Shown in pieces: positions 7,547-16,436 of a stretch of DNA of 18,900 bases. Position 1 is the stretch's first letter; each line of letters begins with the position of its first letter. The DNA lies in assembly GCA_016946835.1 (NCBI GenBank), contig JACVTC010000557.1, positions 1 to 18,900 on the forward strand, written 5' to 3'. Origin of the DNA: Neocallimastix lanati (nom. inval.) (Eukaryota; Neocallimastigomycota; Neocallimastigomycetes; Neocallimastigales; Neocallimastigaceae). The notes below the pieces were generated by a model. That model made no database searches and had not been told where the DNA came from. It saw nothing but the letters and a program-made list of their open reading frames with translations. The position numbers and the translations under genes were made by a program.

Positions 7547-9706
7547 ATGTATTTAAAGTTTAATTTATATACAGATGAAGAATTTGAAAAGGAAACAATC
7601 CTTATTAAAAATAAGAATGAATTAACGGATAATACAACATCATTTATTCTCAATCCTCAATTACCATGTAAACAATGTAAATCAATGATAGATTGTCCAG
7701 GACACACGGGAAGAATACCACTTTATTACAGAATTGTTCATCCTGTATTTGTAAGCATATTATGTAAAGAAATAAGTCATATTTGTCCAGTTTGTAAAAA
7801 ATATAATCCTTTACTTTCCCCTAATAACCCCTGTTGCGTAAAACGTGTAGTTGCTACAACATTTTCATATCATAAAGTTAAACCGGAGGAAGTCACATCC
7901 AATAAATCCAAGTATTCCAAAAATTTTGAAAAAGAGTCAAAGAATATTTCAGAATATTCTTTCACTTTTGGTAAGGAAACACTATCTATAGAGCAAATGT
8001 ACGAAGAAATTCGTTCTGCAAATTTTTCAAAAAATCCAGAGCTACAAAATCGTTTACTTAATGTGTTTATCAAAAATATTCCAGTTTTACCAATCAATAT
8101 GAGACCATCTATTCTAGATTCTAGCAACACTACAATTCATAATAACGTAACAACATTATATCAACGTGTATTAGATCTCAACTACCAATATCACAATGGA
8201 AATTTAATTAAGTCCGTCTATATTGTACGTGCGTATAATTTATACAAGAAAATTTTAGGTATTCGTAGTAAAAACGATTCGGTTGAGGATGCTAATAGAA
8301 ATTATATTAAACAGATGTTATCAGGAAAAAATGGTATTTTCCGAAGTATGTGTTTAGCTAAGCGTCAAAATTTTTGTCTTCGAAGTGTTATCGTGCCAAA
8401 TATTGATATCCCTTTAGATGTAGTATTAATTCCTAAAGTCTTTACTGATTCCTTAATTCCCTATGGGTATAAAACCAATGACTTTGTTATCATCAATAGA
8501 CAACCTACACTTCAAACTACTTCAATCTTAGCCGTTCATTCTCGTCCAAGTAACTGTCGAACCATTCAGATCAATCCACTTATTGCTAATGTCTTTCAAG
8601 CGGATTTTGACGGTGACGAAATGAACATTTTTTGGTTACCAGGTGAAGAAGCTAAAGAAGAGTTGGCCACAAAATTAAATATTGCAAATAATATCCGGTC
8701 ATTTAAAAATGCTTCTATTATGATCAAATTTATACAAGATTCTTTAACCGGAATTTATAATATGACACGTAATAAAGAAATTATTGATATTGATATTGTT
8801 AAAAGAATGTGCGATAAATTGGGCATTCCCGAAAATGATTGGAAAAAATTTTGTAAATACTACAAATCGCGTATGAATAGTACAGATATCCCTTATGCTC
8901 ACCTGTTATCTTTATTACTTCCTAGAACGCTTACTTTATATGATCATGAAGGTAATCTGATCGTAGATAAAGGAATATTACTAGGTGTTATCAGTGATAA
9001 AAATCAAACTATTTTACTTAATGCTATTTCAAATTACGGTAATGAATTCTATTTAAAATTTATGTGGGATGTTCAACGCATGGTTCATGTATATAATCTT
9101 ACTCATGTTATCACTATTTCTATTGCTGATTGTATGGTAAATGATAAATTAAGAGAATCATATCTTCCCATAACGGATAGTATCTTAAATAAAATGGATC
9201 CTATACCTGTACTAAATCTTGACTCATTAATAGAAAATCAAAATAAATTTGAAAATTACAACGAGTTTAAGAATCAAGTTTTTCGAAAATATTGTGACCT
9301 TACAGAATTAGTGGAATCCATCGATAATAATTTAACAAATATCATTAACAGTGGATCTAAAGGAAATGTGGATAATGTTATTCAAATATTGATGTCGGTT
9401 GGAGTTCAAGCTATTTTACCAGTTTGTTATATTAAAAGTTCCTATTCAGAAGGATTAACCGCAAAAGAATTATTTATTCATTCAAAATCTGGTCGTGCAG
9501 GTATTATTTCTACTTCTCTTAATACATCATCTACTGGGTATTTACAAAGAGAACTTGTTAAAAGTATGGAAGATTTAGTAACCGATGAACAAGGAGTAGT
9601 TCATAACTACTCCAATGAGGAGATATATTATTACCCATTTAGTACAAATAAGCCAGACATTGATGAAACATTTTTAGAGCATGCATTTTCTATGGCTAGT
9701 CTTTAA
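7547..9706 (+). CDS. NCLDV-type DNA-directed RNA polymerase largest subunit, N-terminal half ending after the bridge helix
   Basis: The 719-residue product matches the N-terminal half of RPB1/beta-prime subunits in order. The clamp zinc site is C41-x2-C44-x5-C50-P-G-H53. A second Cys pair lies at C80-x2-C83, with C96/C97. The NRQPTLQ segment precedes the active-site loop ADFDGDEMN, whose Asp residues 353, 355 and 357 hold catalytic metal A. The bridge helix is at about 636-677 and includes GRAG, TGYLQRELVKSMEDL. The frame stops 42 residues later, so trigger loop, jaw, foot and the rest of the C-terminal half are absent; full-length viral subunits are roughly twice as long. An in-frame TAA at 7529-7531 supports this ATG. 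It may be half of a split subunit, as in archaeal A'/A'', or a truncated copy. Divergence from host Pol II and the neighbours suggest viral origin. Confidence 0.88.
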   Translation: MYLKFNLYTDEEFEKETILIKNKNELTDNTTSFILNPQLPCKQCKSMIDCPGHTGRIPLYYRIVHPVFVSILCKEISHICPVCKKYNPLLSPNNPCCVKRVVATTFSYHKVKPEEVTSNKSKYSKNFEKESKNISEYSFTFGKETLSIEQMYEEIRSANFSKNPELQNRLLNVFIKNIPVLPINMRPSILDSSNTTIHNNVTTLYQRVLDLNYQYHNGNLIKSVYIVRAYNLYKKILGIRSKNDSVEDANRNYIKQMLSGKNGIFRSMCLAKRQNFCLRSVIVPNIDIPLDVVLIPKVFTDSLIPYGYKTNDFVIINRQPTLQTTSILAVHSRPSNCRTIQINPLIANVFQADFDGDEMNIFWLPGEEAKEELATKLNIANNIRSFKNASIMIKFIQDSLTGIYNMTRNKEIIDIDIVKRMCDKLGIPENDWKKFCKYYKSRMNSTDIPYAHLLSLLLPRTLTLYDHEGNLIVDKGILLGVISDKNQTILLNAISNYGNEFYLKFMWDVQRMVHVYNLTHVITISIADCMVNDKLRESYLPITDSILNKMDPIPVLNLDSLIENQNKFENYNEFKNQVFRKYCDLTELVESIDNNLTNIINSGSKGNVDNVIQILMSVGVQAILPVCYIKSSYSEGLTAKELFIHSKSGRAGIISTSLNTSSTGYLQRELVKSMEDLVTDEQGVVHNYSNEEIYYYPFSTNKPDIDETFLEHAFSMASL

Positions 9707-9806
9707 ACTAAATATAATATATAGAGACCGTCAATATGATATTACCGATATAAAAATAGGATATAATATAAAATATTTTGTTGATATCAAAAAAGGTGTA
9801 GTTTAA
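9681..9806 (+). pseudogene. Out-of-frame coding-like tail downstream of the polymerase subunit
   Basis: In the +1 frame relative to the polymerase ORF, bases 9681-9803 are open for 41 codons before TAA at 9804. The part from 9723 begins R-D-R-Q-Y-D-I-T-D-I-K and uses codons (GAC, CGT, ACC, ATC) that look more like the neighbouring genes than like the AT spacer. It could be the relic of a longer polymerase C-terminus after a frameshift near 9690-9706, or a chance open stretch. I could not match it to a specific RPB1 segment. Confidence 0.25.
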
Positions 9807-10363
9807 AGTTTTAAAAATATTTTAAATATAAAAAAAAATTTATTACTATTACTGTATATTTGTTTTTATATTTTTTTAAAAAAACATTATATACATTTAT
9901 GAAATAGTTAATTTTTTTAAGCATCTTTTTATTTTTTTTTTTTTAAAAAAATCATATACATATATTTATGGAATAAACAATTATTTTTATTTTTAATAAT
10001 AAATAAATTATAGTAATTAATTTACTATTTACATAATTTTAAAATATTAAATATTAATATAAATATAATTATTATGATGATTTAAGTATAAAAATTATTG
10101 AAATGTTAAATAAAATTAAAAATTATTAAATAGAGTTTAAATTTATTATAATTTAATTTTTTTTTTATTTATAAAATTAAAATATCATAAAGAATTACAA
10201 ATGAATTTACACGTTTATACATGCTGTTAATTATTAATTTTATTTTTCATAGTTTTATACATGAATATAATTATTATTATTATTATTATATTTTTTTTTT
10301 TCAATTTTGTATATAATTTTAATTTTTATTTTATTTTAATCTTTAAATGTTTTTTTTTAGAAA
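9807..10363. other. AT-rich spacer between convergent genes
   Basis: No gene is seen. The spacer separates the 3' ends of the polymerase subunit (+) and the CCCH-motif gene (-). It holds an imperfect direct repeat (9871-9988) and a (TTA)n run near 10270-10290. Terminators for both genes presumably lie here but cannot be distinguished. Confidence 0.5.
9871..9988. repeat. Imperfect direct repeat of about 50 bases, two copies
   Basis: Copy 1 (9871-9919) and copy 2 (9934-9988) share the order T-run, A-run, C-ATATACAT-TTATG, AATA-rich tail, T-run. The shared core around CATATACAT and TTTATGGAA-like sequence is more specific than background AT. It is probably a local duplication. Confidence 0.4.
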
Positions 10364-11236
10364 TTATTCAGAATTAATATTCAAAGTTATATAAGATTTT
10401 GAATTATAGTAAAAAGTATTATAATGATCATTAATAATTTTATTTATTTTATTGTAGATTACTACCGGATTATTTTCAATAATATCACTATTGCGTTTGT
10501 TAATTTCATTAATATCATATGGAATTCCGTATTCAGAGAGAAATTCCTTGATTTTATTAAAAATAGGTTTTTCCTTAATCAAAGCAATAGACTTGAACGT
10601 CATTTTAATGTAATACTCGGGTTGTAATTCTTCTCCATATCTACTGACTTCAACATAATGAGTTGCCATAAAATAACTGTTTTGCTTTTTATTTTTTTCG
10701 GTGGAGCAATATTGAATAACAAGTATTCCAGCACCAAAATAACTTTTAAATTCATCGAAAAATAAAATATAAGAATGTAATGATTTGTCAACCATATCAA
10801 CACTTAATGGCCATTTAGTAGACTTAGGTTCATTTTTTCTTATATCGTTGTTTTGACTGTCCTTTTGAAATATCCAATTATTACCTAGGGAAACAACAAC
10901 TGCCGGATGTCCATATTTAAGAGTGGTAGCAACATTACTGATATATTGATTTAATGGTAGTTTCCCTTCTGAACGAACATGAACTCCACAATACATATGT
11001 CCCGGAATTACTTTATTATTACAAGTGGTTTTATTTCTTTTTAATCCAATACAAGTATTATTCAAACTAAGTTTGGCCATTTCGTGAATTGATGATTGGA
11101 TATCATCTTCCTTAGTTAAATTATTTAAAATATTATCTTTATTTATATTAAGGTTATAATTATTATTGAAGACTTGGACAGATTTACTACATAATATTTC
11201 GATCACTTCGTTGTAATAATTTGTTAAATTTTCCAT
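10364..11236 (-). CDS. Uncharacterised protein with CCCH zinc-knuckle-like motif
   Basis: This 290-residue protein has no signal peptide or membrane segment. I do not recognise the family. Its clearest feature is C62-x9-C72-x10-C83-x2-H86, with Gly and basic residues between and the ending Y-C-G-V-H. I associate such compact Cys/His knuckles with several giant-virus proteins of unknown function. A Trp/aromatic-rich middle (about 115-215, including WPLSVDMVDKSLHSYILFF) looks like a folded alpha/beta domain, and the C-terminus is Asn/Lys/Ile-rich. It is convergent with the polymerase subunit and divergent from the helicase, across an 830-base spacer. ATG at 11236 is the first Met and precedes all conserved-looking sequence. 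The intact 291-codon frame in such AT-rich DNA supports a real gene; metal or nucleic-acid binding is an inference from the motif. Confidence 0.75.
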   Translation of the reverse strand: MENLTNYYNEVIEILCSKSVQVFNNNYNLNINKDNILNNLTKEDDIQSSIHEMAKLSLNNTCIGLKRNKTTCNNKVIPGHMYCGVHVRSEGKLPLNQYISNVATTLKYGHPAVVVSLGNNWIFQKDSQNNDIRKNEPKSTKWPLSVDMVDKSLHSYILFFDEFKSYFGAGILVIQYCSTEKNKKQNSYFMATHYVEVSRYGEELQPEYYIKMTFKSIALIKEKPIFNKIKEFLSEYGIPYDINEINKRNSDIIENNPVVIYNKINKIINDHYNTFYYNSKSYITLNINSE

Positions 11237-12066
11237 TATTACAAATTTAAATAGAATAATATAAACCTTATTAAAAGTAAAAAATAAAATTTAAAATTAA
11301 AATATATTAAATTTATAAAAATAATAATGTAAGTAATTCTAAAAGTATTTATTTAACTTCTTTTATAAATGACATTTATCATTTGAAAGAGTTTTCTCAT
11401 ATAAATTAAATAAAATTTTTAAAGTTTAAAGTAGATCTAAAAAAAATAAAATTTTTAAAATTTAATCTTGATCTAAAATTTAAAATTTTATACCTTTTAA
11501 TTTATTTTTTGGGATAGTTGAATTTTAATTATTAGTAAATTTATATTATATATATATTTTTTTTATATTTGGACAGATATTGTAATAATTTATCAATTTT
11601 CAATAGCATATATTATTCATTCATATACCAATAAAATTAAAAGAAAAAATTTTAATAAATTAAATATATTATTAGTACATTGAAAATATATTTATAAAAT
11701 GATTTAAAAAGTATAATATTTAATACATTTATAAACAAATATTAAGGTTTATATTTTATAAATTTATTAAAAAAAAAAAAAATATAAAAGTTAAAAGAGT
11801 AATACATTTTTTGATATATTACATTAAAATTAGTATAATTTTAATTTTGAATAAAGTATTATTGATGTAATAAATAAATTATTATTTTACAATTATTTAA
11901 TTTAATTTGTTAAGTAGTTTAATTACTTTATTAGTAAATATATTTATTTTACATTATATAAATATATATTAATTTTTCCTTTTTGTTTTATTTTTTTTTC
12001 TCTTTAATTTATTTACAAAAATAATAGAGTTAAATAAATTTGTATTGAGGATAGATAGAACTATAA
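11237..12066. other. AT-rich divergent intergenic region
   Basis: No gene is seen in 830 bases between divergent starts (CCCH-motif gene leftward, helicase rightward), so both promoters should lie here. The helicase ATG is in the context TATAAATG, which contains the TAAATG string known from poxvirus late starts, but that string is cheap in this composition. A GATCTAAAA word occurs twice near 11431 and 11469. No other motif stands out. Confidence 0.45.
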
Positions 12067-15000
12067 ATGACATATCCGGATATTAATAACTTACATAGTT
12101 TAAGAGAATTTACGGAGATTTATACGAATAACCCGTTGATAGAAGAAAATGTACATATGAAAAGATACCAAATATTACCCGTAAGGTATATGTCACCGGA
12201 AAATGAAGTGGTCAACCGATTTCTAATTTATCATTCACCAGGAACCGGGAAATCATTCACCGCATTATGGATCGCATTAAAATTCATAAATGTTTATAAG
12301 AAACCTTGTATTATTCTTGTAAAAGGTAAGGAAGCTATTACGGAATTTACCAAACGTGTAAAGACTTGGTATGATTATACTTTTGAATATTATCCACACT
12401 TACCGAACGTTAAAGATTATAAAGAATTTATCAAAAAGTATATTGAATTTCGCACTTATATAACTTTCTGTAACGATATCAAAAACATTAATGATAGTAA
12501 CACTGACACCGATGGTAATGACAACAAAAGTGACCACCAACAGACAACATCTAATTCTTTTTCTTTTTATGATGAAAGATTAATTATTATTGATGAAGTT
12601 CATCATTTTCGTAACCCTACCAAAAAAAAGTTTATCTATAACAATTTAAGTTCACTTTTAAATCATATTAATAAAGGTCGAATTATATTTATGTCTGCAA
12701 CTCCGATTTTTGATAATGCAAATGAAATAACGGATCTGGTTAAATTAATTAAACCAAATTTGAATTCCACTTCATTTTTAACCCCTGAAAAACTGAAAGA
12801 AGAAATGCTTGGTCACCTGTCTTATTATGGATTAAATCCACCAAACACGACCGTGAATTATATGGGTTCATATATACCAGGTATTGAACGTTACAAAATA
12901 GTAAAAGTACCTATGCAAGGGGTTCAACTTCAAAATTATCGAAATGTCCTAAAGGAACCTCAAGAGAAGAATAATATGGGAATCAATTATGTGAAAGCAA
13001 CACTTGGTGTTCTTCATTTACAAATTGATGATAATTTAACACAAGATACTAATAAAGGATCAAAAGCAAAAGGTAAATCGAATGATACCAAAAAGGGATC
13101 AAAAGCAAAAGGTAAATCGAATGATGCAAAAAAAAGATCAAAATCCAAAGTTAAATCGGAATTATCAGAATACCAATTTAGTAATGATAAGATTATTCAT
13201 AGTAACCCTCTTTTACAAGATATTATAATGCAACAATCCAAGGATATTAAAAATTATTGTTGTAAATTGTATCATTGTCTTAACGAAATAAATAAAAAGG
13301 AAAATCCAGACGGACCTGTATTTATCTATTGCAGTATCATTGAGCAAGTTGGTATTTATTACTTTTCCGCGATACTTTGTGCTATGGGCTATCATTATGT
13401 ATATAATAAAATATCATCTAATAGCCGTCATAATGATGAGACATCAAATTTTTCCAATTTAGAAAGTAAAGTGGATAGGAAAGGCAAAGGGATCGATCGT
13501 TTTCTTCCTCATCATTTTTCTTCTTTTCATGATGGTGATGTTGATGAGGATAACGAATTCGCTGAACTAAAGGAAATTCGAAAAGAAAGAGAGGATAAAT
13601 TTTGGAATTTTACATTTATTACTGGAGATAAAAAGCTCTGTCCAAATATGATGGAACGTTTAGATATGTTTAATGATTCAAGTAATCAAAATGGATCAAA
13701 GATAAAGGTTCTTCTAGGAAGTGACATAGTATCGGAAAGTGTTGATATTATGAATGTCCGACAATTACACATATTAACACCGCATTGGAATTATGAGAAA
13801 ATAAATCAAATTATTGGCCGTATTCGACGCGTCGGTTCACATGATTCTCTTCCTGAAAATCAACGATTCGTCAATGTTTATTTGTACATGGCATGTGATG
13901 ACGAAGTAGAGTGTTCCGATTCATATCAGTATAGTGTGGACTATCGCAAGTATATTTTATGTGAAAATAAATATAAAGATGCGTTAAAATTTAATCAAGC
14001 ATTAAAAAATGCTTCTATAGAATTTTTGATTCATGCTCCTTTTAACTTAAATGATTCTCAAAACACTAACGGTCTCTCTACTAAAGAACAGAATAAACCT
14101 TTTGATATTGAATCAAGCCTGAGTGAAAGTAGAGCAATGACCAATACTAGTATAGCTGTAGATGCTAATATTCATGGAGAGACTTCTACATTCAAAGATA
14201 TTAATGGAAATGAGATTATTGGCAATACAAGTATCGTTCCATATTTACATTATTCTTCAGTATACTTAGATAAACTTTTACCATTATGTATGATCGAAAT
14301 AAATAAAAAGTTAAGATCATTCTTTTCAGAGAACAATTGTATTAGAATTATGGATCTTATGGATAGAATTCCTGTCATTAATCTATTCGTATTACCAAAA
14401 TTAATAGAATATATAAATAGTAATAATATTGTGATAGCTGGTGGTATTTTAAGATATTCTGACGGAATGATTTATCGTAAAATTATATCCAATTATCGTT
14501 TAAATTATAGGAATGCTTATTTTGGAAAATTACTTCACCAAAATCTTCCATTTTATAATAATAATAGAAGTAGGCGAATGAACGAACAGTTATCCTACTT
14601 TATTCACGCAAAGGTTGATATTAAAAGCGAAGAAATAGTGTCTTTAAACAATAAATTACAAAATGCTAATATGACTAGAGAAGCATATAATCAAATTATT
14701 AAATATTCTCATACTGAAAAATTGTTTATATTAAGATATGCTCTACGTCAAAATTTATTCAATATCACTAAATTATTTTATCCTTATTGGAAAAAAATCG
14801 ATAATTTCGTTTATATATCATATTTTTCAACTATTACAACTTCATCTTATGCTAGTAATAAAAAAAAGTCAGAGAAGGATTTTAGTACTAATATTATTTA
14901 TGCAAATTTTAATTTTCGAGAATGGAGGTTGGTAAATGATGAGCCTAATTCAGAGGATATTTCAAAACAAATGGATGATCATTATAGAATTGTAGAACGA

Positions 15001-15723
15001 AATCGAAAAAAAGATCGTTATAAATATGTCTATATATTATGTAATGATTTAACTTTAAGATATTGTGACTTGAAAAAAAATTTAAATTTTAATTTTAAAG
15101 AAGAACCTTCTACTTCAAATGGTTCTACTTCAAAATGTTCTACTTCAGAATGTTCTACTTCAAAATGTACTACTTCAAAATGTTCTACTTCAGAATGTTC
15201 TACTTCAAAATGTACTACTTCAAAATGTACTACTTCAAAATGTACTACTTCAAAATGTTCATCATCAAAATGTTCTACTTCAGAATGCTCTACTTCAGAA
15301 TGTTCTACTTCAGATTCGGATTCTATTAATTATCGTGAAATTAATCGTGGTTGTAATATTGAAACTTTTTATATAAAGGAAGAACTTTTGGAAAAGCTCA
15401 TCTACTCAATATGTTATGACGATATGGAAAAAAAATTGTCATCTATTCTTATTCCAAACTATAAAGTAATTTCTGAAAAAGATATGGAAAATTTTTATAA
15501 AGAAGAAAACAATAAAGATAAATATAAAGAAATTAAAAAACATATTTTAAGCGTTGTCACTCAAAACGATATTCCTAAATATTGTAAAGAAAGACCACAT
15601 CAAGCTTTTTTGTTGCATGAATTATTATCAAAATTTTCAGAAAAAATTAAAGATAGTAGAAATGAAATGATAGAATTATGGGAAAAATATTTATTTGATT
15701 ATGATCTTATTATTATTTTATAA
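12067..15723 (+). CDS. NCLDV D6/D11-type superfamily 2 helicase/ATPase (early transcription factor large-subunit-like)
   Basis: The 1218-residue protein carries the SF2 motifs in order: Walker A S57-P-G-T-G-K62-S63, Walker B D176-E-V-H179, motif III M209-S-A-T-P, a motif V region near 549-560 (LLGSDIVSESVDI) and motif VI N580-Q-I-I-G-R-I-R-R588. The motif V/VI style and the long C-terminal extension of about 630 residues fit the viral D6/D11 group, in which D6-like members are the large subunit of the early transcription factor and D11-like members release transcripts. Length favours the long D6-like type, but I cannot separate the two subgroups by eye. Two low-complexity inserts break the fold: a Lys/Ser/Gly repeat at about 331-364, between helicase lobes, and a Cys-periodic repeat at about 1015-1084. 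The frame is intact and intronless. It likely acts with the nearby polymerase and TFIIS-like genes. Confidence 0.88.
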   Translation: MTYPDINNLHSLREFTEIYTNNPLIEENVHMKRYQILPVRYMSPENEVVNRFLIYHSPGTGKSFTALWIALKFINVYKKPCIILVKGKEAITEFTKRVKTWYDYTFEYYPHLPNVKDYKEFIKKYIEFRTYITFCNDIKNINDSNTDTDGNDNKSDHQQTTSNSFSFYDERLIIIDEVHHFRNPTKKKFIYNNLSSLLNHINKGRIIFMSATPIFDNANEITDLVKLIKPNLNSTSFLTPEKLKEEMLGHLSYYGLNPPNTTVNYMGSYIPGIERYKIVKVPMQGVQLQNYRNVLKEPQEKNNMGINYVKATLGVLHLQIDDNLTQDTNKGSKAKGKSNDTKKGSKAKGKSNDAKKRSKSKVKSELSEYQFSNDKIIHSNPLLQDIIMQQSKDIKNYCCKLYHCLNEINKKENPDGPVFIYCSIIEQVGIYYFSAILCAMGYHYVYNKISSNSRHNDETSNFSNLESKVDRKGKGIDRFLPHHFSSFHDGDVDEDNEFAELKEIRKEREDKFWNFTFITGDKKLCPNMMERLDMFNDSSNQNGSKIKVLLGSDIVSESVDIMNVRQLHILTPHWNYEKINQIIGRIRRVGSHDSLPENQRFVNVYLYMACDDEVECSDSYQYSVDYRKYILCENKYKDALKFNQALKNASIEFLIHAPFNLNDSQNTNGLSTKEQNKPFDIESSLSESRAMTNTSIAVDANIHGETSTFKDINGNEIIGNTSIVPYLHYSSVYLDKLLPLCMIEINKKLRSFFSENNCIRIMDLMDRIPVINLFVLPKLIEYINSNNIVIAGGILRYSDGMIYRKIISNYRLNYRNAYFGKLLHQNLPFYNNNRSRRMNEQLSYFIHAKVDIKSEEIVSLNNKLQNANMTREAYNQIIKYSHTEKLFILRYALRQNLFNITKLFYPYWKKIDNFVYISYFSTITTSSYASNKKKSEKDFSTNIIYANFNFREWRLVNDEPNSEDISKQMDDHYRIVERNRKKDRYKYVYILCNDLTLRYCDLKKNLNFNFKEEPSTSNGSTSKCSTSECSTSKCTTSKCSTSECSTSKCTTSKCTTSKCTTSKCSSSKCSTSECSTSECSTSDSDSINYREINRGCNIETFYIKEELLEKLIYSICYDDMEKKLSSILIPNYKVISEKDMENFYKEENNKDKYKEIKKHILSVVTQNDIPKYCKERPHQAFLLHELLSKFSEKIKDSRNEMIELWEKYLFDYDLIIIL
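13057..13158 (+). repeat. 39-base tandem repeat inside the helicase gene (Lys/Ser/Gly-rich)
   Basis: Two near-identical 39-base units (13057-13095 and 13096-13134) and a degenerate third encode GSKAKGKSND[TA]KK, followed by RSKSKVKS. The repeat lies between the two helicase lobes, where an exposed loop is expected, and is strongly basic. High identity between units points to recent duplication. Confidence 0.85.
15109..15318 (+). repeat. 15-base tandem repeat coding [ST][ST]S[KE]C pentapeptides
   Basis: Fourteen 15-base units lie in tandem. The twelve at 15124-15303 encode pentapeptides of the form [ST][ST]S[KE]C, placing one Cys every five residues. The flanking first and last units read STSNG and STSDS. 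Most units differ by one or two bases (TCT/ACT; AAA/GAA; TGT/TGC), so the array is recently expanded but has started to diverge. All three + frames stay open across it, which is a repeat effect and not overlapping genes. Confidence 0.95.
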
Positions 15724-16436
15724 ATGAATAAACCTTTAATTATTTTTAGTATAGTTAATATATATATTGTAAATAAATTTTATATAAATTAAAATAATAA
15801 TATATTTAAATAATTGCAAAAATAAAAAAATATTTTAAATTAAAATTTTATATATAGGTATATGAATAAATAGTATATTAAAATTAAATATTAAATATTA
15901 ATTATATAAGAGATTATTATTATATTTGAAAAATTAAATGTAAATATTTTATATAATATATAGTATTTTTTTAAAAATAAAAATTAATTGATAATTTTAT
16001 ATTCCTTTTTACTTTTTTTTTTTCTAAATAAATAAAAAAAAAATTAAATATATTTATCTGTATATTGAAAAATATATATATATATATTTTTTTAAAAAAA
16101 TTAATATCCAAATATATTTAATGTAATTATTATTATATATCGTTATTCATTTACATGTTTTAATATAATTTTATATATAAATATATATATAATATTATTT
16201 TATTAAATAATTATATTATATTATATTTTATTTTATTATATTATATTTTATTTTATTATATTATATTATATTTTATGGTTATACTACATTAATATTATTA
16301 TATAAATATAAATTATTATTATTAATAATTTTAATTATGTTATTACTAAAGTATATTTAAATGAAATTACAACATTAAAATTGTCAGATTTTTACTATAA
16401 ACATATAAATATATAAATATATATATACATATATAT
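15724..16436. other. AT-rich spacer between convergent genes
   Basis: No gene is seen between the convergent 3' ends of the helicase (+) and the 283-residue protein (-). It contains several (TA)n runs and a short 20-base tandem repeat at about 16211-16275. Terminators cannot be resolved. Confidence 0.5.
16211..16275. repeat. About three copies of a 20-base A/T tandem repeat
   Basis: A 20-base unit made only of A and T (ATATTATATTTTATTTTATT) recurs about three times, the last copy shortened and altered. It is a minisatellite-like expansion in spacer DNA with no apparent coding role. Confidence 0.6.

Noticed and set aside
9871-9988. Direct repeat as a transposon or integration-site duplication
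   Set aside because: The copies are imperfect, made mostly of A/T runs, and flank nothing but about 15 bases of spacer. A local duplication is enough.
12061-12069. TAAATG at the helicase start as a poxvirus-type late promoter
   Set aside because: The string is expected often in DNA this AT-rich and is not shared by the other viral-type genes in the window.
15119-15376. Overlapping + strand ORFs across the 15-base repeat
   Set aside because: A repeat unit that is a multiple of three with no stop in any frame keeps all frames open. The helicase frame continues on both sides.
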